Assembly: GCA_017525855.1 (NCBI GenBank)
Contig: JAFXSE010000026.1
Span: 176,569 to 240,568, forward strand
Direction: 5' to 3'
Source of the DNA: Bacilli bacterium
GTDB taxonomy: Bacteria > Bacillota > Bacilli > RF39 > UBA660
DNA length: 64,000 nucleotides
This document shows positions 26,680 through 34,897 of this stretch, piece after piece. The notes beneath the pieces were generated by a model. The model did not search any database. It had not been told where the DNA came from and worked only from the letters and a program-made list of their open reading frames with translations. A program made the translations under genes and the position numbers. Position 1 is the stretch's first letter. Each line of letters starts with the position of its first letter.

Positions 26680-27201
26680 ATGAAATACGAAGAATATGAA
26701 AAACTTGTTTTTGAAAGATTTAGTAATAGTATTTTGACTGATAATGCTTCATTAAAAGAAAAATTAGTAAATTATTTAATGTTTTGGTACAATAATATAT
26801 TAAAAGAAGATGTTCAAAGAATTTTTGCGACTAATAATTATGAAGACTTAATTCCTATTACATATAAAATAGATTATTTATGCCAACTAACAGATTTAGA
26901 TAAAATCAAATATATATATAAGGATGACAATATAGATAAGTTATATCAGTGTTCCAATGAAATTTATCAATTATGTATTAAACATATAAATGATGATTTT
27001 ACTATAAATAAAGAGGAATATGACAAATATCTTTTAAAACTAACAGATGTTTCTAAAGATATTAATGTAATTTATAAGTCTCAAGTAGATGAAGAAATAT
27101 CTGAATGTATATTAGATTTAAATTATTTATCTGGTAAACATAATACTACTAGTGTTAGATTAAGAGAGTATATTAATAAATACAAAAATGTCAAAATGTA
27201 G
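26680..27201 (+). CDS. Unknown helical protein, first of a tandem paralogous pair
   Basis: The 173-aa product starts MKYEEYEKLVFERFSNSI and shares its layout with the next gene (MKYEEFFEKVKTTFKNSI): a conserved W-Y near residue 46 (MFWYNN versus LKWYGD), a YKDD/YKDE block near 88, and a C-terminal SEC-x-LDLNYL block. It is fully helical, acidic and has no signal or membrane segment. AGGAG supports the ATG. As a duplicated gene behind a polymorphic-toxin-like protein it is a strong candidate for an immunity-protein family, though it could also be a secretion partner. Confidence 0.55.
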   Translation: MKYEEYEKLVFERFSNSILTDNASLKEKLVNYLMFWYNNILKEDVQRIFATNNYEDLIPITYKIDYLCQLTDLDKIKYIYKDDNIDKLYQCSNEIYQLCIKHINDDFTINKEEYDKYLLKLTDVSKDINVIYKSQVDEEISECILDLNYLSGKHNTTSVRLREYINKYKNVKM

Positions 27202-27278
27202 AATAATTTATTTAATATAAAGTTAATAATAAATATTGTTGTAAATGATTATTGGATTTTCACAACTTATAATTGATA

Positions 27279-27284
27279 TATAAT
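27279..27284 (+). promoter_or_regulatory. Possible -10 box of the second paralogue
   Basis: TATAAT 19 bases before the 27304 start with only a weak -35 (TTTTCA near 27257). It would allow the last gene of the group to be made independently. Confidence 0.4.
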
Positions 27285-27303
27285 TAAGATAGGAGCGCTA
27301 GCT

Positions 27304-27816
27304 ATGAAATATGAAGAATTTTTTGAAAAAGTAAAAACAACATTTAAAAATTCAATCCACACACAAGATGAAGAATTAAAAAATAAAATTTATTTAACAT
27401 TATTAAAATGGTATGGAGATAATTTTGAAAGTGAATTAAAAAAAGCTTTTGAAACTAACAATGAGACTAAAGTGCTCCTAATTGCAGATAAAATATCTAA
27501 AATTTGTGATTTAGATGATTTAAATAAATTAAAATCCACTTATAAGGATGAGTCATTAATTGAATTAAATAAAATATCTTCCGAAATATTTGAAAAAGTA
27601 ATTAATTATAAAACAGATATAGTTTTTACAGAAGAGGAATATAATAATTATAAAAACAAAATAGGAATGTTAAAAAAACAAATTAGTCCAATATTTAATA
27701 GTGAGATAGAATACATAAGTTCTGAATGTGAGCTAGATTTAAACTATTTATTAAATAAAGGCAATGTAGAATGTCTAAGTGTTAGAAGCAGTGCTTATAT
27801 TAACAATAGAAATTAA
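27304..27816 (+). CDS. Unknown helical protein, second of a tandem paralogous pair
   Basis: This 170-aa protein is clearly related to its neighbour at 26680: same start, same W-Y position, same ECELDLNYLLNK block and similar length, but with under half of residues shared by eye. It is acidic and helical. A possible promoter lies in the 102-base gap. Diverged tandem copies are typical of immunity genes kept to neutralise variant toxins; that reading is inferred. The transcript ends at the terminator 27870-27889. Confidence 0.55.
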   Translation: MKYEEFFEKVKTTFKNSIHTQDEELKNKIYLTLLKWYGDNFESELKKAFETNNETKVLLIADKISKICDLDDLNKLKSTYKDESLIELNKISSEIFEKVINYKTDIVFTEEEYNNYKNKIGMLKKQISPIFNSEIEYISSECELDLNYLLNKGNVECLSVRSSAYINNRN

Positions 27817-27869
27817 AAAGTGTAAGTGATAAATAAGTCACATACTAAAAATTATATATCCATATAATT

Positions 27870-27889
27870 GCAGGTTTTACCTGCTTTTT
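27870..27889 (+). terminator. Rho-independent terminator
   Basis: GCAGGT pairs with ACCTGC around TTT and is followed by five T. It closes the T7SS region. Confidence 0.85.
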
Positions 27890-27898
27890 CTATTTAAG

Positions 27899-27927
27899 TT
27901 GAAATATTATGTTTAAAAAGGTATAAT
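27899..27927 (+). promoter_or_regulatory. Promoter of tkt
   Basis: TTGAAA and TATAAT with a 17-base spacer, 23 bases before the GTG start. Confidence 0.85.
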
Positions 27928-27949
27928 ATAAACACAAGGAGTGATTTTT

Positions 27950-29920
27950 GTGAAAGAAAATGATACACCAATCAATGAACAAAAAATAGTTGATAGTATA
28001 AGATTACTTGCTATTGATATGATTGATAAAGCGGAAAGTGGACACCCTGGAATAGCTCTAGATTTAGCACCTACTATATACAGTGTTTTTGCTAATCATT
28101 TAAGATTTGACCCAAAAAATCCAGAATTTTATAATAGAGATCGTTTTGTTTTAAGTTGTGGACATGCATCAAGTTTATTATATGCTACTTTATATATGGC
28201 AGGTTATGATATTACAATTGATGATTTAAAAGAATTTAGACAACTTTCATCAATTACCCCAGGACATCCTGAGTATGGAGTAACACCAGGTGTAGATATC
28301 TCAACAGGACCACTTGGTGAAGGCTTTGCTAGTGCTGTTGGTATGGCAATGGGAGCTAAACATACTAATGCTTTATTAGAAAAAAATATGGATGTAGTTG
28401 ATTATAATGTCTATGTATTATGTAGTGATGGAGATTTAGAAGAAGGAGTAAGTTATGAAGCAGCAAGCCTTGCTGGAAAACTTAAACTAAATAATCTAAT
28501 TGTATTATATGACTCAAATAGAACAACTTTAGATGGAGAGTTAAGTCTATCTTCTGATAATAATATTCGCCTTATCTATGAAGGCATGGGTTGGAACACA
28601 CTAGAAGTCATTAATGGTGAAGATTATTCCATGATTAGCGCAATGATTGATCAAGCTAAAACAAGTGATAAACCAACTTTAATAGAAGTTAGAACTAATA
28701 TAGGAGAGTACTCTAAATTACAAGGTAGTTCATTATGTCATGGAAAACCACTTGAAAAAGAAGATATCACAGCCATAAAAGAAAAACTAGGAATTCGTGA
28801 TATTCCATTTGCAGTAGCAAGTGAAGCTTTAGAAGATTTTAGATATATAATTGAAGCTAGAAATAGTAATATTGTTGATGAGTTTAATAATAGAGTTTCT
28901 AAATTATCTGAGGAAGACCAAAAGTTTATAAATGACTTAATTTCTAAAGATAAAAATATAACTATGGGTGAAATAGATTTAGATCCAACTAGTCAAGATG
29001 AACTTAGAACAGTTGGTGGTAAGGTATTAAATGCTTACAGTAAAGGATCAAAACTATTATTTGGTGGTAGTGCAGACTTATTCGCATCTTGTAAAAATCT
29101 AATAGAAGATGGTGGAGTATTTTCAAGTAGTAATTATGCCGGTAGAAATATTTACTTTGGTGTAAGAGAACACGCTATGGCATCAATCCTAAATGGTCTT
29201 GCTTTAGTTGGATATATTCCATATGGATCTACTTTCTTAAGTTTCAGTGACTATTTAAAACCAGCTATTAGAATGGCAGCTTTACAAAAATTACCAGTAT
29301 TATATATTTTTACACATGATTCAATAAGTGTAGGGGAAGATGGTCCAACTCATCAACCGGTTGAACAATTAACTAATCTTCGAAATATAATTGGCATGAA
29401 AACATATAGGCCATGTGATAGTAACGAAACACTAGGTGCATTTAAAGATATTATGACTAACTTAGATATGCCCTCTGCCTTAATACTTACTAAAAACTAT
29501 ATACAGCCTCTCGAAGGAACTTCAGTCAACAGTGTTAAAAAAGGTGGATACATTGTAAAAGAAGAGCAAAGGAACTTTGATGGTATTTTGATATCATCAG
29601 GTGAAGAAGTAATGACTGCTATAGAAGTAAGCAAGCGCCTTGCCGTTAAAGGATTTGACTTAAGAGTTGTAAGTATGCCATCACTTGATATATTCTTAAA
29701 ACAGAGTGATGAATATATAGATGAAGTATTACCAGTAGAAAAAAGAAAGATTGTTATTGAAAAATCACTTGGAATTAACTGGAATAAGCTAATATTTAAT
29801 GATAAGTATATAATTTCACAAGAACAATATGGCGCAAGTGGTAAAAAAGACGATGTACTAAAAAAATATGGCTTTGATATAGATACGTTAGAAGCCAAAG
29901 TAGAATCATTGATTAAGTAA
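27950..29920 (+). CDS. tkt: Transketolase
   Basis: Transketolase moves two-carbon ketol units between sugar phosphates in the non-oxidative pentose phosphate pathway, using thiamine diphosphate. Markers are AESGHPGIALDLAP near residue 25, LSCGHASSLLYA, STGPLGEGFASAVGMA, the ThDP motif SDGDLEEGVSYEAA, YDSN, then the Pyr domain with GVREHAM and THDSISVGEDGPTHQPVE. The 656-aa length is normal. AAGGAG at 27936-27941 is eight bases before GTG 27950, which I prefer over the GTG at 27941. Tkt is followed by sirA-like and yneF genes as in Bacillus subtilis. Confidence 0.96.
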   Translation: MKENDTPINEQKIVDSIRLLAIDMIDKAESGHPGIALDLAPTIYSVFANHLRFDPKNPEFYNRDRFVLSCGHASSLLYATLYMAGYDITIDDLKEFRQLSSITPGHPEYGVTPGVDISTGPLGEGFASAVGMAMGAKHTNALLEKNMDVVDYNVYVLCSDGDLEEGVSYEAASLAGKLKLNNLIVLYDSNRTTLDGELSLSSDNNIRLIYEGMGWNTLEVINGEDYSMISAMIDQAKTSDKPTLIEVRTNIGEYSKLQGSSLCHGKPLEKEDITAIKEKLGIRDIPFAVASEALEDFRYIIEARNSNIVDEFNNRVSKLSEEDQKFINDLISKDKNITMGEIDLDPTSQDELRTVGGKVLNAYSKGSKLLFGGSADLFASCKNLIEDGGVFSSSNYAGRNIYFGVREHAMASILNGLALVGYIPYGSTFLSFSDYLKPAIRMAALQKLPVLYIFTHDSISVGEDGPTHQPVEQLTNLRNIIGMKTYRPCDSNETLGAFKDIMTNLDMPSALILTKNYIQPLEGTSVNSVKKGGYIVKEEQRNFDGILISSGEEVMTAIEVSKRLAVKGFDLRVVSMPSLDIFLKQSDEYIDEVLPVEKRKIVIEKSLGINWNKLIFNDKYIISQEQYGASGKKDDVLKKYGFDIDTLEAKVESLIK

Positions 29921-29946
29921 CAAAATCCGACAAAAATAAAAGTTCT

Positions 29947-29952
29947 TATAAT
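29947..29952 (+). promoter_or_regulatory. Possible -10 box before the sirA-like gene, within an inverted repeat
   Basis: TATAAT precedes the ATG at 29975. AAAAGTTCT (29938-29946) and AGAACTTTT (29977-29985) form a 9-bp inverted repeat that brackets the -10, RBS and start codon; it may act as a tkt terminator or fold the start region. Confidence 0.35.
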
Positions 29953-29974
29953 CTATACTGATAATGGTGAGATT

Positions 29975-30403
29975 ATGAGAACTTTTTTAATTTTCAATAT
30001 TAATGACAGTTATTATTCCTTATATAAAGATTATCCAAAATCAATCTATAATATGCTAAATCAAGTATACCATTTAAAAAAAGATAATATAGTATTCGCA
30101 AAAAACTTATTTAATCAATTAGTAAATAGTTTCAATAAAGAAGAAATGAATAAAAACTTGTTTATAAAATTACATAAAGATATTCCATATAGTAAAAGGG
30201 GTAATATCCATATTTTTAATAATTTTTATCTTGGCGAGATTACAACTATGGAAATAAAGAATAAGTATATTAAAATTACTAGCACTAAAGATCAAAACTA
30301 TTTTTTTCAAAGTTTATTAAACTATAATAAGCATTTATTTGTATGTGACTTTGAGAATAATGATTACTTTTTTTTAGAATCACTTGTTGTAAATAATAGT
30401 TAA
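29975..30403 (+). CDS. sirA: SirA-like protein (YneE family)
   Basis: The 142-aa protein begins RTFLIFNINDSYYSLYKDYP, then YNMLNQVYHLKKDN and LFNQL, a pattern I associate with the SirA/YneE family; in Bacillus SirA binds DnaA and blocks replication initiation on entry to sporulation. The call rests mainly on gene order: tkt-sirA-yneF is the B. subtilis order, here with a deacetylase gene inserted before yneF. The protein is soluble and alpha/beta. If the organism does not sporulate it may be a general regulator of DnaA. Similarity is moderate, so the identification is probable rather than certain. Confidence 0.55.
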   Translation: MRTFLIFNINDSYYSLYKDYPKSIYNMLNQVYHLKKDNIVFAKNLFNQLVNSFNKEEMNKNLFIKLHKDIPYSKRGNIHIFNNFYLGEITTMEIKNKYIKITSTKDQNYFFQSLLNYNKHLFVCDFENNDYFFLESLVVNNS

Positions 30404-30500
30404 AACACATAACTTATCTAATCTTTTAAAATTATTTATTATATGTTATTATGTTGTAGTAGACATGTAAAAAAGGTAAAAATAAGGAAGTAGTAATAAG

Positions 30501-31253
30501 ATGAAAAAATATTTAATAGTTTTAATACCAATTGTAATTATAATAACTGTATTAATTATGATATATTTCTTTTCTCCTATAAAAATACCAGTTATTACTT
30601 ATCATGACTTTGTTTATCAAAATAAAGAGAATAATATGCAGATAAGTAAAAAAGAATTTGAAGAAGAAATGAAATATTTACATAATCATCATTATAAAAC
30701 ATTAAAACTAAAAGACATTGAATGCTTTATTAAGAATAAGTGTAAATTACCTAGAAAATCAGTTTTAATAACTATGGATGATGGATGGAAAAGTGAACTT
30801 GAAATAGCTGTTCCTATTTTAAAAAAATATAATTTAAATGCTACTATATTTTACGTTGGAGAAAACTATGATGGAAAAAATAAAAACTTCATGGATAAAG
30901 CTGACTTAGAGCTAATTAAAGAAAAATATCCGAATATTGAACTTGCTAGTCATAGTTATCAACTACATTATGAAGATGCTTATAAACTTGGAAAAGAAGA
31001 AATAAAAAAAGATATAGATAATATGGAAAAAATACTAAATTCCAAATACTATGCATATCCCTATGGCAAATATAGTCAAGAATACATAAAAGCATTAAAG
31101 GAAAAAGGGTATACTCTTGCCTTTACTTTTGGACCAGATAAAGCCCATAGAAAAGCAAGTAAAAAAGATACTCCATATTTAATACCTAGATTAAATATGA
31201 GTTCTGGCATACCAATGTGGAAATTCATACTTAGATTAAATTGGTATAGATAA
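30501..31253 (+). CDS. Membrane-anchored polysaccharide deacetylase (NodB domain)
   Basis: An N-terminal signal anchor (residues 4-25, YLIVLIPIVIIITVLIMIYF) exports a NodB-type carbohydrate esterase of 250 aa. Motifs present: PVITYHDF, LITMDDGWKSE (the T-F-D-D-G equivalent with catalytic and metal Asp), SHSYQLH (metal His pair), and AYPYGKYS. Such enzymes remove N-acetyl groups from peptidoglycan or surface polysaccharide outside the cell and are metal-dependent. It interrupts the conserved sirA-yneF pairing. The substrate cannot be told from sequence; peptidoglycan or the local exopolysaccharide are both possible. Confidence 0.9.
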   Translation: MKKYLIVLIPIVIIITVLIMIYFFSPIKIPVITYHDFVYQNKENNMQISKKEFEEEMKYLHNHHYKTLKLKDIECFIKNKCKLPRKSVLITMDDGWKSELEIAVPILKKYNLNATIFYVGENYDGKNKNFMDKADLELIKEKYPNIELASHSYQLHYEDAYKLGKEEIKKDIDNMEKILNSKYYAYPYGKYSQEYIKALKEKGYTLAFTFGPDKAHRKASKKDTPYLIPRLNMSSGIPMWKFILRLNWYR

Positions 31254-31315
31254 AACTAAATCTTTACTAAATCTTAAATATTTAGTAAAATATATATGTG
31301 AAAGGAAGATAGACG

Positions 31316-31531
31316 ATGAGTGTAGGACACGATATATTATTAATAGTTATTAGTATAATTATAGGAGCTGTAATTGGTTTTTTAATAGCTCGCCATGTCA
31401 TGAAAAAATATTTAAAACAAAATCCTCCGATTAATGAGGCTATGATTAAAGATTTAATGATGCAAATGGGAAGAAAACCAAATCAAAAACAAATTAATCA
31501 AATGATGAAATCAATGAGTAAATATATGTAA
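31316..31531 (+). CDS. yneF: YneF family protein (UPF0154)
   Basis: This 71-aa protein has one N-terminal transmembrane helix (about 6-26, IVISIIIGAVIGFLIARHVM) and the family tail KKYLKQNPPINEAMIKDLMMQMGRKPNQKQINQMM. It matches UPF0154, a conserved Firmicutes and Mollicutes membrane protein of unknown function. AAGGAAG precedes the ATG. Its stop codon lies in a perfect 12-bp hairpin before proS. Confidence 0.93.
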   Translation: MSVGHDILLIVISIIIGAVIGFLIARHVMKKYLKQNPPINEAMIKDLMMQMGRKPNQKQINQMMKSMSKYM

Positions 31532-31542
31532 TATTTACTCAT
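31514..31542 (+). terminator. Perfect 12-bp hairpin between yneF and proS
   Basis: ATGAGTAAATAT and ATATTTACTCAT pair around ATGTA. No T-tract follows, so it is more likely a weak terminator or an mRNA stability element than a full stop. Confidence 0.4.
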
Positions 31543-31561
31543 TATTTAAAGAGGTAATTAT

Positions 31562-32989
31562 ATGGAAAAGGATAATAAAAAAATAACATCTAGGGAAGTA
31601 GATTTTGCTAAATGGTATACAGATGTAGTAAGAGCAGCAAATCTTGCTGATTATTCGTCTGTTAAGGGTTGTATTGTAATTGAACCTAATGGTTATGCTA
31701 TATGGGAAAAAATGCAAAGTATTTTAGACAAAGAATTTAAAAAACTAGGACATGTTAATTGTCAAATGCCATTATTAATACCTGAAGCTATGTTAAATAA
31801 GGAAAAAGATCTTGTAGAAGGATTTGCTCCAGAGGTAGCTTGGGTAACAGAAGGTGGAAGTAAAACTTTAGATGATAGACTTTGTATTAGACCAACTAGT
31901 GAAACTTTATTTTGTGATTACTATAGTAAACATGTTAAATCTTATAGAGATTTACCAATGCTATATAATCAGTGGTGTAACGTTTTCAGATGGGAGAAAG
32001 AAACTAGACCATTCTTAAGAAGTAGAGAATTCTTATGGCAAGAAGGACATACTGTTCATGCAACAGAAGAAGAAGCAAAAGAAGAAACTGATAAAATGAT
32101 AGAAGTTTATCACTGGTTTCATAATGAAATACTTGCTATTCCATCAATTCGCGGTAAGAAAACAGAAAAAGAAAAGTTTTCTGGTGCTGAATATACACTC
32201 ACAAATGAAGCATTAATGTATAATGGAGTAGCACTTCAAGCAGGGACATCACACTATTTTGGACAAAAATTTTCCCGTGCTTATGACGTTAAATTTGCAA
32301 ATAAAGACAATAAAGAAGAATATGCTTATCAAACATCATGGGGAACAACAACTAGAATGATAGGTGGACTAATTATGGTTCATAGTGACGATTATGGACT
32401 TGTACTTCCACCACGTATAGCACCACGCCAAGTAGTAATTATTCCAATAGGAAAAAGCGATGAAGTAATATTAAAAGCAGAAGAATTTAGAGATAGTTTA
32501 TTAAAAGAAGATATTATTGCATATGTTGATGATAGTGAAAAGTCACCAGGATTTAAATTTGCAGAAGCAGAAGTTAATGGTATTCCAATAAGAATAGAGG
32601 TTGGAGAAAGAGACTTAAAAGAAGGAAAAATCATATTTGTTCGCCGTGACACACGTGAAAAAATAGAAGTTAATAAAGATACTAATATAGTAGAATATAC
32701 TAAAAACCTTCTTGAAACTATTCAAAATGATATGTATGAAAGAGCAAAGAAAAGAAGAGATAGTTTAACATTTGAAGCTCATAATATGAATGAATTAGAA
32801 AATATTCTAAATACTCAACCAGGATTTATTCATGCAATGTGGTGTGGAGATAAAGAATGTGAAGAAAAAATAAAAGAAATAAAAGGTTGTAAATCTAGAT
32901 GTATTGTAGAAGAAGAAAAAATAGATGATAAATGTATCTGCTGCGGAAAAGATGCTAAATATCATGTAGTATGGGGTATACAGTATTAA
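31562..32989 (+). CDS. proS: Prolyl-tRNA synthetase, archaeal/eukaryotic type
   Basis: ProS charges tRNA-Pro. The 475-aa length, lack of an INS editing insertion and the C-terminal zinc-binding extension (WCGDKECEEK ... CICCGKDAKYHVVWGIQY) place it in the short archaeal-like class (type 3) used by Mollicutes and some Firmicutes. Class II motifs are visible: RPTSETLFCDYY (motif 2 region), QWCNVFRWEKETRPFLRSREF and the anticodon-binding domain from about residue 300 (RQVVIIPIGKS). GAGG lies eight bases before the ATG. The gene ends at a shared bidirectional terminator. Confidence 0.96.
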   Translation: MEKDNKKITSREVDFAKWYTDVVRAANLADYSSVKGCIVIEPNGYAIWEKMQSILDKEFKKLGHVNCQMPLLIPEAMLNKEKDLVEGFAPEVAWVTEGGSKTLDDRLCIRPTSETLFCDYYSKHVKSYRDLPMLYNQWCNVFRWEKETRPFLRSREFLWQEGHTVHATEEEAKEETDKMIEVYHWFHNEILAIPSIRGKKTEKEKFSGAEYTLTNEALMYNGVALQAGTSHYFGQKFSRAYDVKFANKDNKEEYAYQTSWGTTTRMIGGLIMVHSDDYGLVLPPRIAPRQVVIIPIGKSDEVILKAEEFRDSLLKEDIIAYVDDSEKSPGFKFAEAEVNGIPIRIEVGERDLKEGKIIFVRRDTREKIEVNKDTNIVEYTKNLLETIQNDMYERAKKRRDSLTFEAHNMNELENILNTQPGFIHAMWCGDKECEEKIKEIKGCKSRCIVEEEKIDDKCICCGKDAKYHVVWGIQY

Positions 32990-33019
32990 AACAGTCATTA
33001 TCTTAAAATGACTGTTTTT
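32988..33019. terminator. Bidirectional terminator between proS and the hydrolase gene
   Basis: AAAACAGTCATT pairs with AATGACTGTTTT, with T-runs on both strands, between two convergent genes. Confidence 0.85.
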
Positions 33020-33773
33020 CTATAAAACTAATTACAACTTCTCCAATAATCTCTTTATATTCTAAATACACAAAGTGACTACCTTTTGGAAATATCATAA
33101 GATGAGAGTTTTTAATCCTTTTGTTAAAAAAGTATCCATCATTAATAGGAGTATCAATATCATTTAACCCCCATAACAATAAAACGTTACAAGAAATATA
33201 TTTAACATATTTTCTTAAATCCTCATTAATTATATTTTTAAATGTATTATACATACTTTTATCTAGGCTAATATAATCCACCGAAGAATATTTCTTTTTC
33301 AAAGAAGTGAGATACTTTATTCTTTTTTTCTTTGGTAAAAAGAATGTTAAACGTTTTCTAAACTTATATAACTTTTGCTTTAGGAATCTCTTTATACTTT
33401 TCCTTCTAATACCAGCAATATCAATTAAGACCATTTTATTAATACGAACTTTATACAACCCACTTAAGATTATAGATATTCTTCCTCCAAAAGAATGAGC
33501 AATAATAACAGGATTTTCTATATTATTATCAAACATAAAATTTTTAATAAGCATTGCATAATCATAAATAGTTAAGTCTTTTTTTGGAAATGGTGAATTA
33601 CCAAAACCAGGGTAATCAACTATATATATTTGAAATTGTCTCTTCATCTTTTCTATTAAATTATAAAAAGTTATTCTAGTATCTCCCCAACCTGGAAGAA
33701 TTAACACTTTTTCCCCTTTTTTATTACCATGTATTTCATAATACATAGTAATACCATCATTTTTATAAAACAT
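33003..33773 (-). CDS. Alpha/beta hydrolase
   Basis: The 256-aa product has an alpha/beta hydrolase pattern: VLILPGWGDTR (oxyanion region), IYIVDYPGFGNS, nucleophile elbow AHSFGG with the Ser, the acid in LLLWGLNDIDTP, and the His in PKGSHFVYLE. A basic lid region lies near 130-175. The substrate is unknown. I place the start at the ATG whose first base is 33773, where GGTG is correctly spaced; upstream on the minus strand TTGACA and TATCTT with a 17-base spacer form a promoter that overlaps the longer open frame. It is the only minus-strand gene before lexA. Confidence 0.85.
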   Translation of the reverse strand: MFYKNDGITMYYEIHGNKKGEKVLILPGWGDTRITFYNLIEKMKRQFQIYIVDYPGFGNSPFPKKDLTIYDYAMLIKNFMFDNNIENPVIIAHSFGGRISIILSGLYKVRINKMVLIDIAGIRRKSIKRFLKQKLYKFRKRLTFFLPKKKRIKYLTSLKKKYSSVDYISLDKSMYNTFKNIINEDLRKYVKYISCNVLLLWGLNDIDTPINDGYFFNKRIKNSHLMIFPKGSHFVYLEYKEIIGEVVISFIEKQSF

Positions 33774-33833
33774 AAAATCACCTATGGTAAGATATGCCAA
33801 AAAACAATTAGTGTCAATTATAGTAAAGTTCAC

Positions 33834-33862
33834 TTGAATAATACATTTAATTATGTTATATT
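33834..33862 (+). promoter_or_regulatory. Promoter of the probable 6S RNA gene
   Basis: TTGAAT and TATATT with a 17-base spacer; an alternative -10 TATAAT lies at 33862-33867. Confidence 0.6.
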
Positions 33863-33868
33863 ATAATT

Positions 33869-34049
33869 GTCTAGAGGATGCGATTCTAGCAAGAATAAAA
33901 CCGACTAAAAAAACGATATGGGAACTTTGAAATGCTTATCGGTGTTGAATGCCTTTAATTAGGAATCCTAAAGATAAACTAAAAGTACCCACCTGCACAT
34001 ATGACAGGTTTTATCGTTATGCAAAGACCGCTCCTTTGGCTTTTTTTTT
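33869..34049 (+). ncRNA. ssrS: Probable 6S RNA
   Basis: This 330-base gap has no protein gene but holds an approximately 180-base transcript unit with its own promoter and a T-run. It folds as a long rod: AGAGGA (33873-33878) with TCCTTT (34032-34037), GCG with CGC, ATAAAACC (33895-33902) with GGTTTTAT (34007-34014), then an open region of about 15 bases on both strands, then TGGGAACTTT (33919-33928) with AAAGTACCCA (33982-33991), TTATC with GATAA, and an apical TTAGGAATCCTAA. A closing stem, a large central bubble and an inner stem of this size are the hallmarks of 6S RNA, which binds RNA polymerase as an open-promoter mimic. tcdA lies nearby, as in Bacillus. The primary sequence was not matched to a model. 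Confidence 0.6.
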
Positions 34050-34076
34050 GACTTAAAATATTATTTATGATATAAT
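34048..34076 (+). promoter_or_regulatory. Promoter of the 34103 gene
   Basis: TTGACT and TATAAT with a 17-base spacer. The -35 overlaps the T-run of the upstream RNA terminator. Confidence 0.8.
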
Positions 34077-34102
34077 ATCCCTTGCTTAGGAGATGGTTTA
34101 AA

Positions 34103-34897
34103 ATGATAGTTTTACCAATATTAAATAGAGGAAGAGTACTAAATGTAAAAGTTGAATTAAAAAATGTTAGTAAAATTGCTAAAGAAATAAATACTTTTAA
34201 CATCTCTTCTAGTGATATTGTAATTAATAACAATAGATATAGTGAATCCTTTCATAGTAAAGATATTGCTACTTGCAAATCAGTAATGGATTTTATACGT
34301 AGTAATTCTAAGGCTTCTAAAAGTAGTATATTGGTTTCTACCAAAGCTGATGAATTTGGTAATTATGATATATATGAAATTAAACTATCTGATGAAAAAG
34401 TAAGTGATGGGATAGATAATTTAATTGGAACTTTAATATTAGATTTAAAAAATGAAAAGTCAAATCAGAAAGGTCGTTACCTAGATTTATTTAAACTAGG
34501 AGTATTTGATTTAATTACTGAAGATAAATTAAACAGTTTAGAATATGCTAAAGATAACATGGAACGATTAAATATTAGTAAGTATATTGATGACAATAAT
34601 TTAAGAAGTTTATTTAAATTAGTTAATTGTATGGATGACTTTAGTTTTACTGTTATTAAAAAATCAGTTATGAAAGAAGAAAAATTGTTAGAATTAATTA
34701 ATTTTTTAGAACCAACTAATAGTAAAGATTACAATAGTCTAATGAATTACCATGATTTAGCAAAAAGTAATCAAAATGAGTATTCAAAACTATCATATTT
34801 ATACAAAACAGTTAATAATAAACCCCTAGATTTAATACATACAAATCACGAAAAAGTAAAAGTTTACACAGATGAACACTTTGATGAGGTTGCATAA
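34103..34897 (+). CDS. Unknown 264-aa protein upstream of tcdA
   Basis: No family is recognised. The protein is soluble, with an alpha/beta N-terminal part (MIVLPILNRGRVLNVKVELK, a strand SSILVSTKADEFGNYDIYEIKL) and a helical C-terminal half. AGGAG at 34088-34092 supports ATG 34103. Its TAA touches the ATG of tcdA, so the two are translated together. No catalytic motif is visible. Confidence 0.55.
   Translation: MIVLPILNRGRVLNVKVELKNVSKIAKEINTFNISSSDIVINNNRYSESFHSKDIATCKSVMDFIRSNSKASKSSILVSTKADEFGNYDIYEIKLSDEKVSDGIDNLIGTLILDLKNEKSNQKGRYLDLFKLGVFDLITEDKLNSLEYAKDNMERLNISKYIDDNNLRSLFKLVNCMDDFSFTVIKKSVMKEEKLLELINFLEPTNSKDYNSLMNYHDLAKSNQNEYSKLSYLYKTVNNKPLDLIHTNHEKVKVYTDEHFDEVA

Noticed and set aside
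33774..33833. Longer N-terminus of the alpha/beta hydrolase (20 extra residues)
   Set aside because: The stretch contains a good minus-strand promoter (TTGACA, 17 bases, TATCTT) and the downstream ATG has a proper ribosome site.
33869..34049. tmRNA, SRP RNA or RNase P RNA for the structured intergenic region
   Set aside because: No tRNA-like ends, no SRP GNAR-tetraloop domain and no RNase P core sequences are visible, and the length and rod shape fit 6S RNA better.
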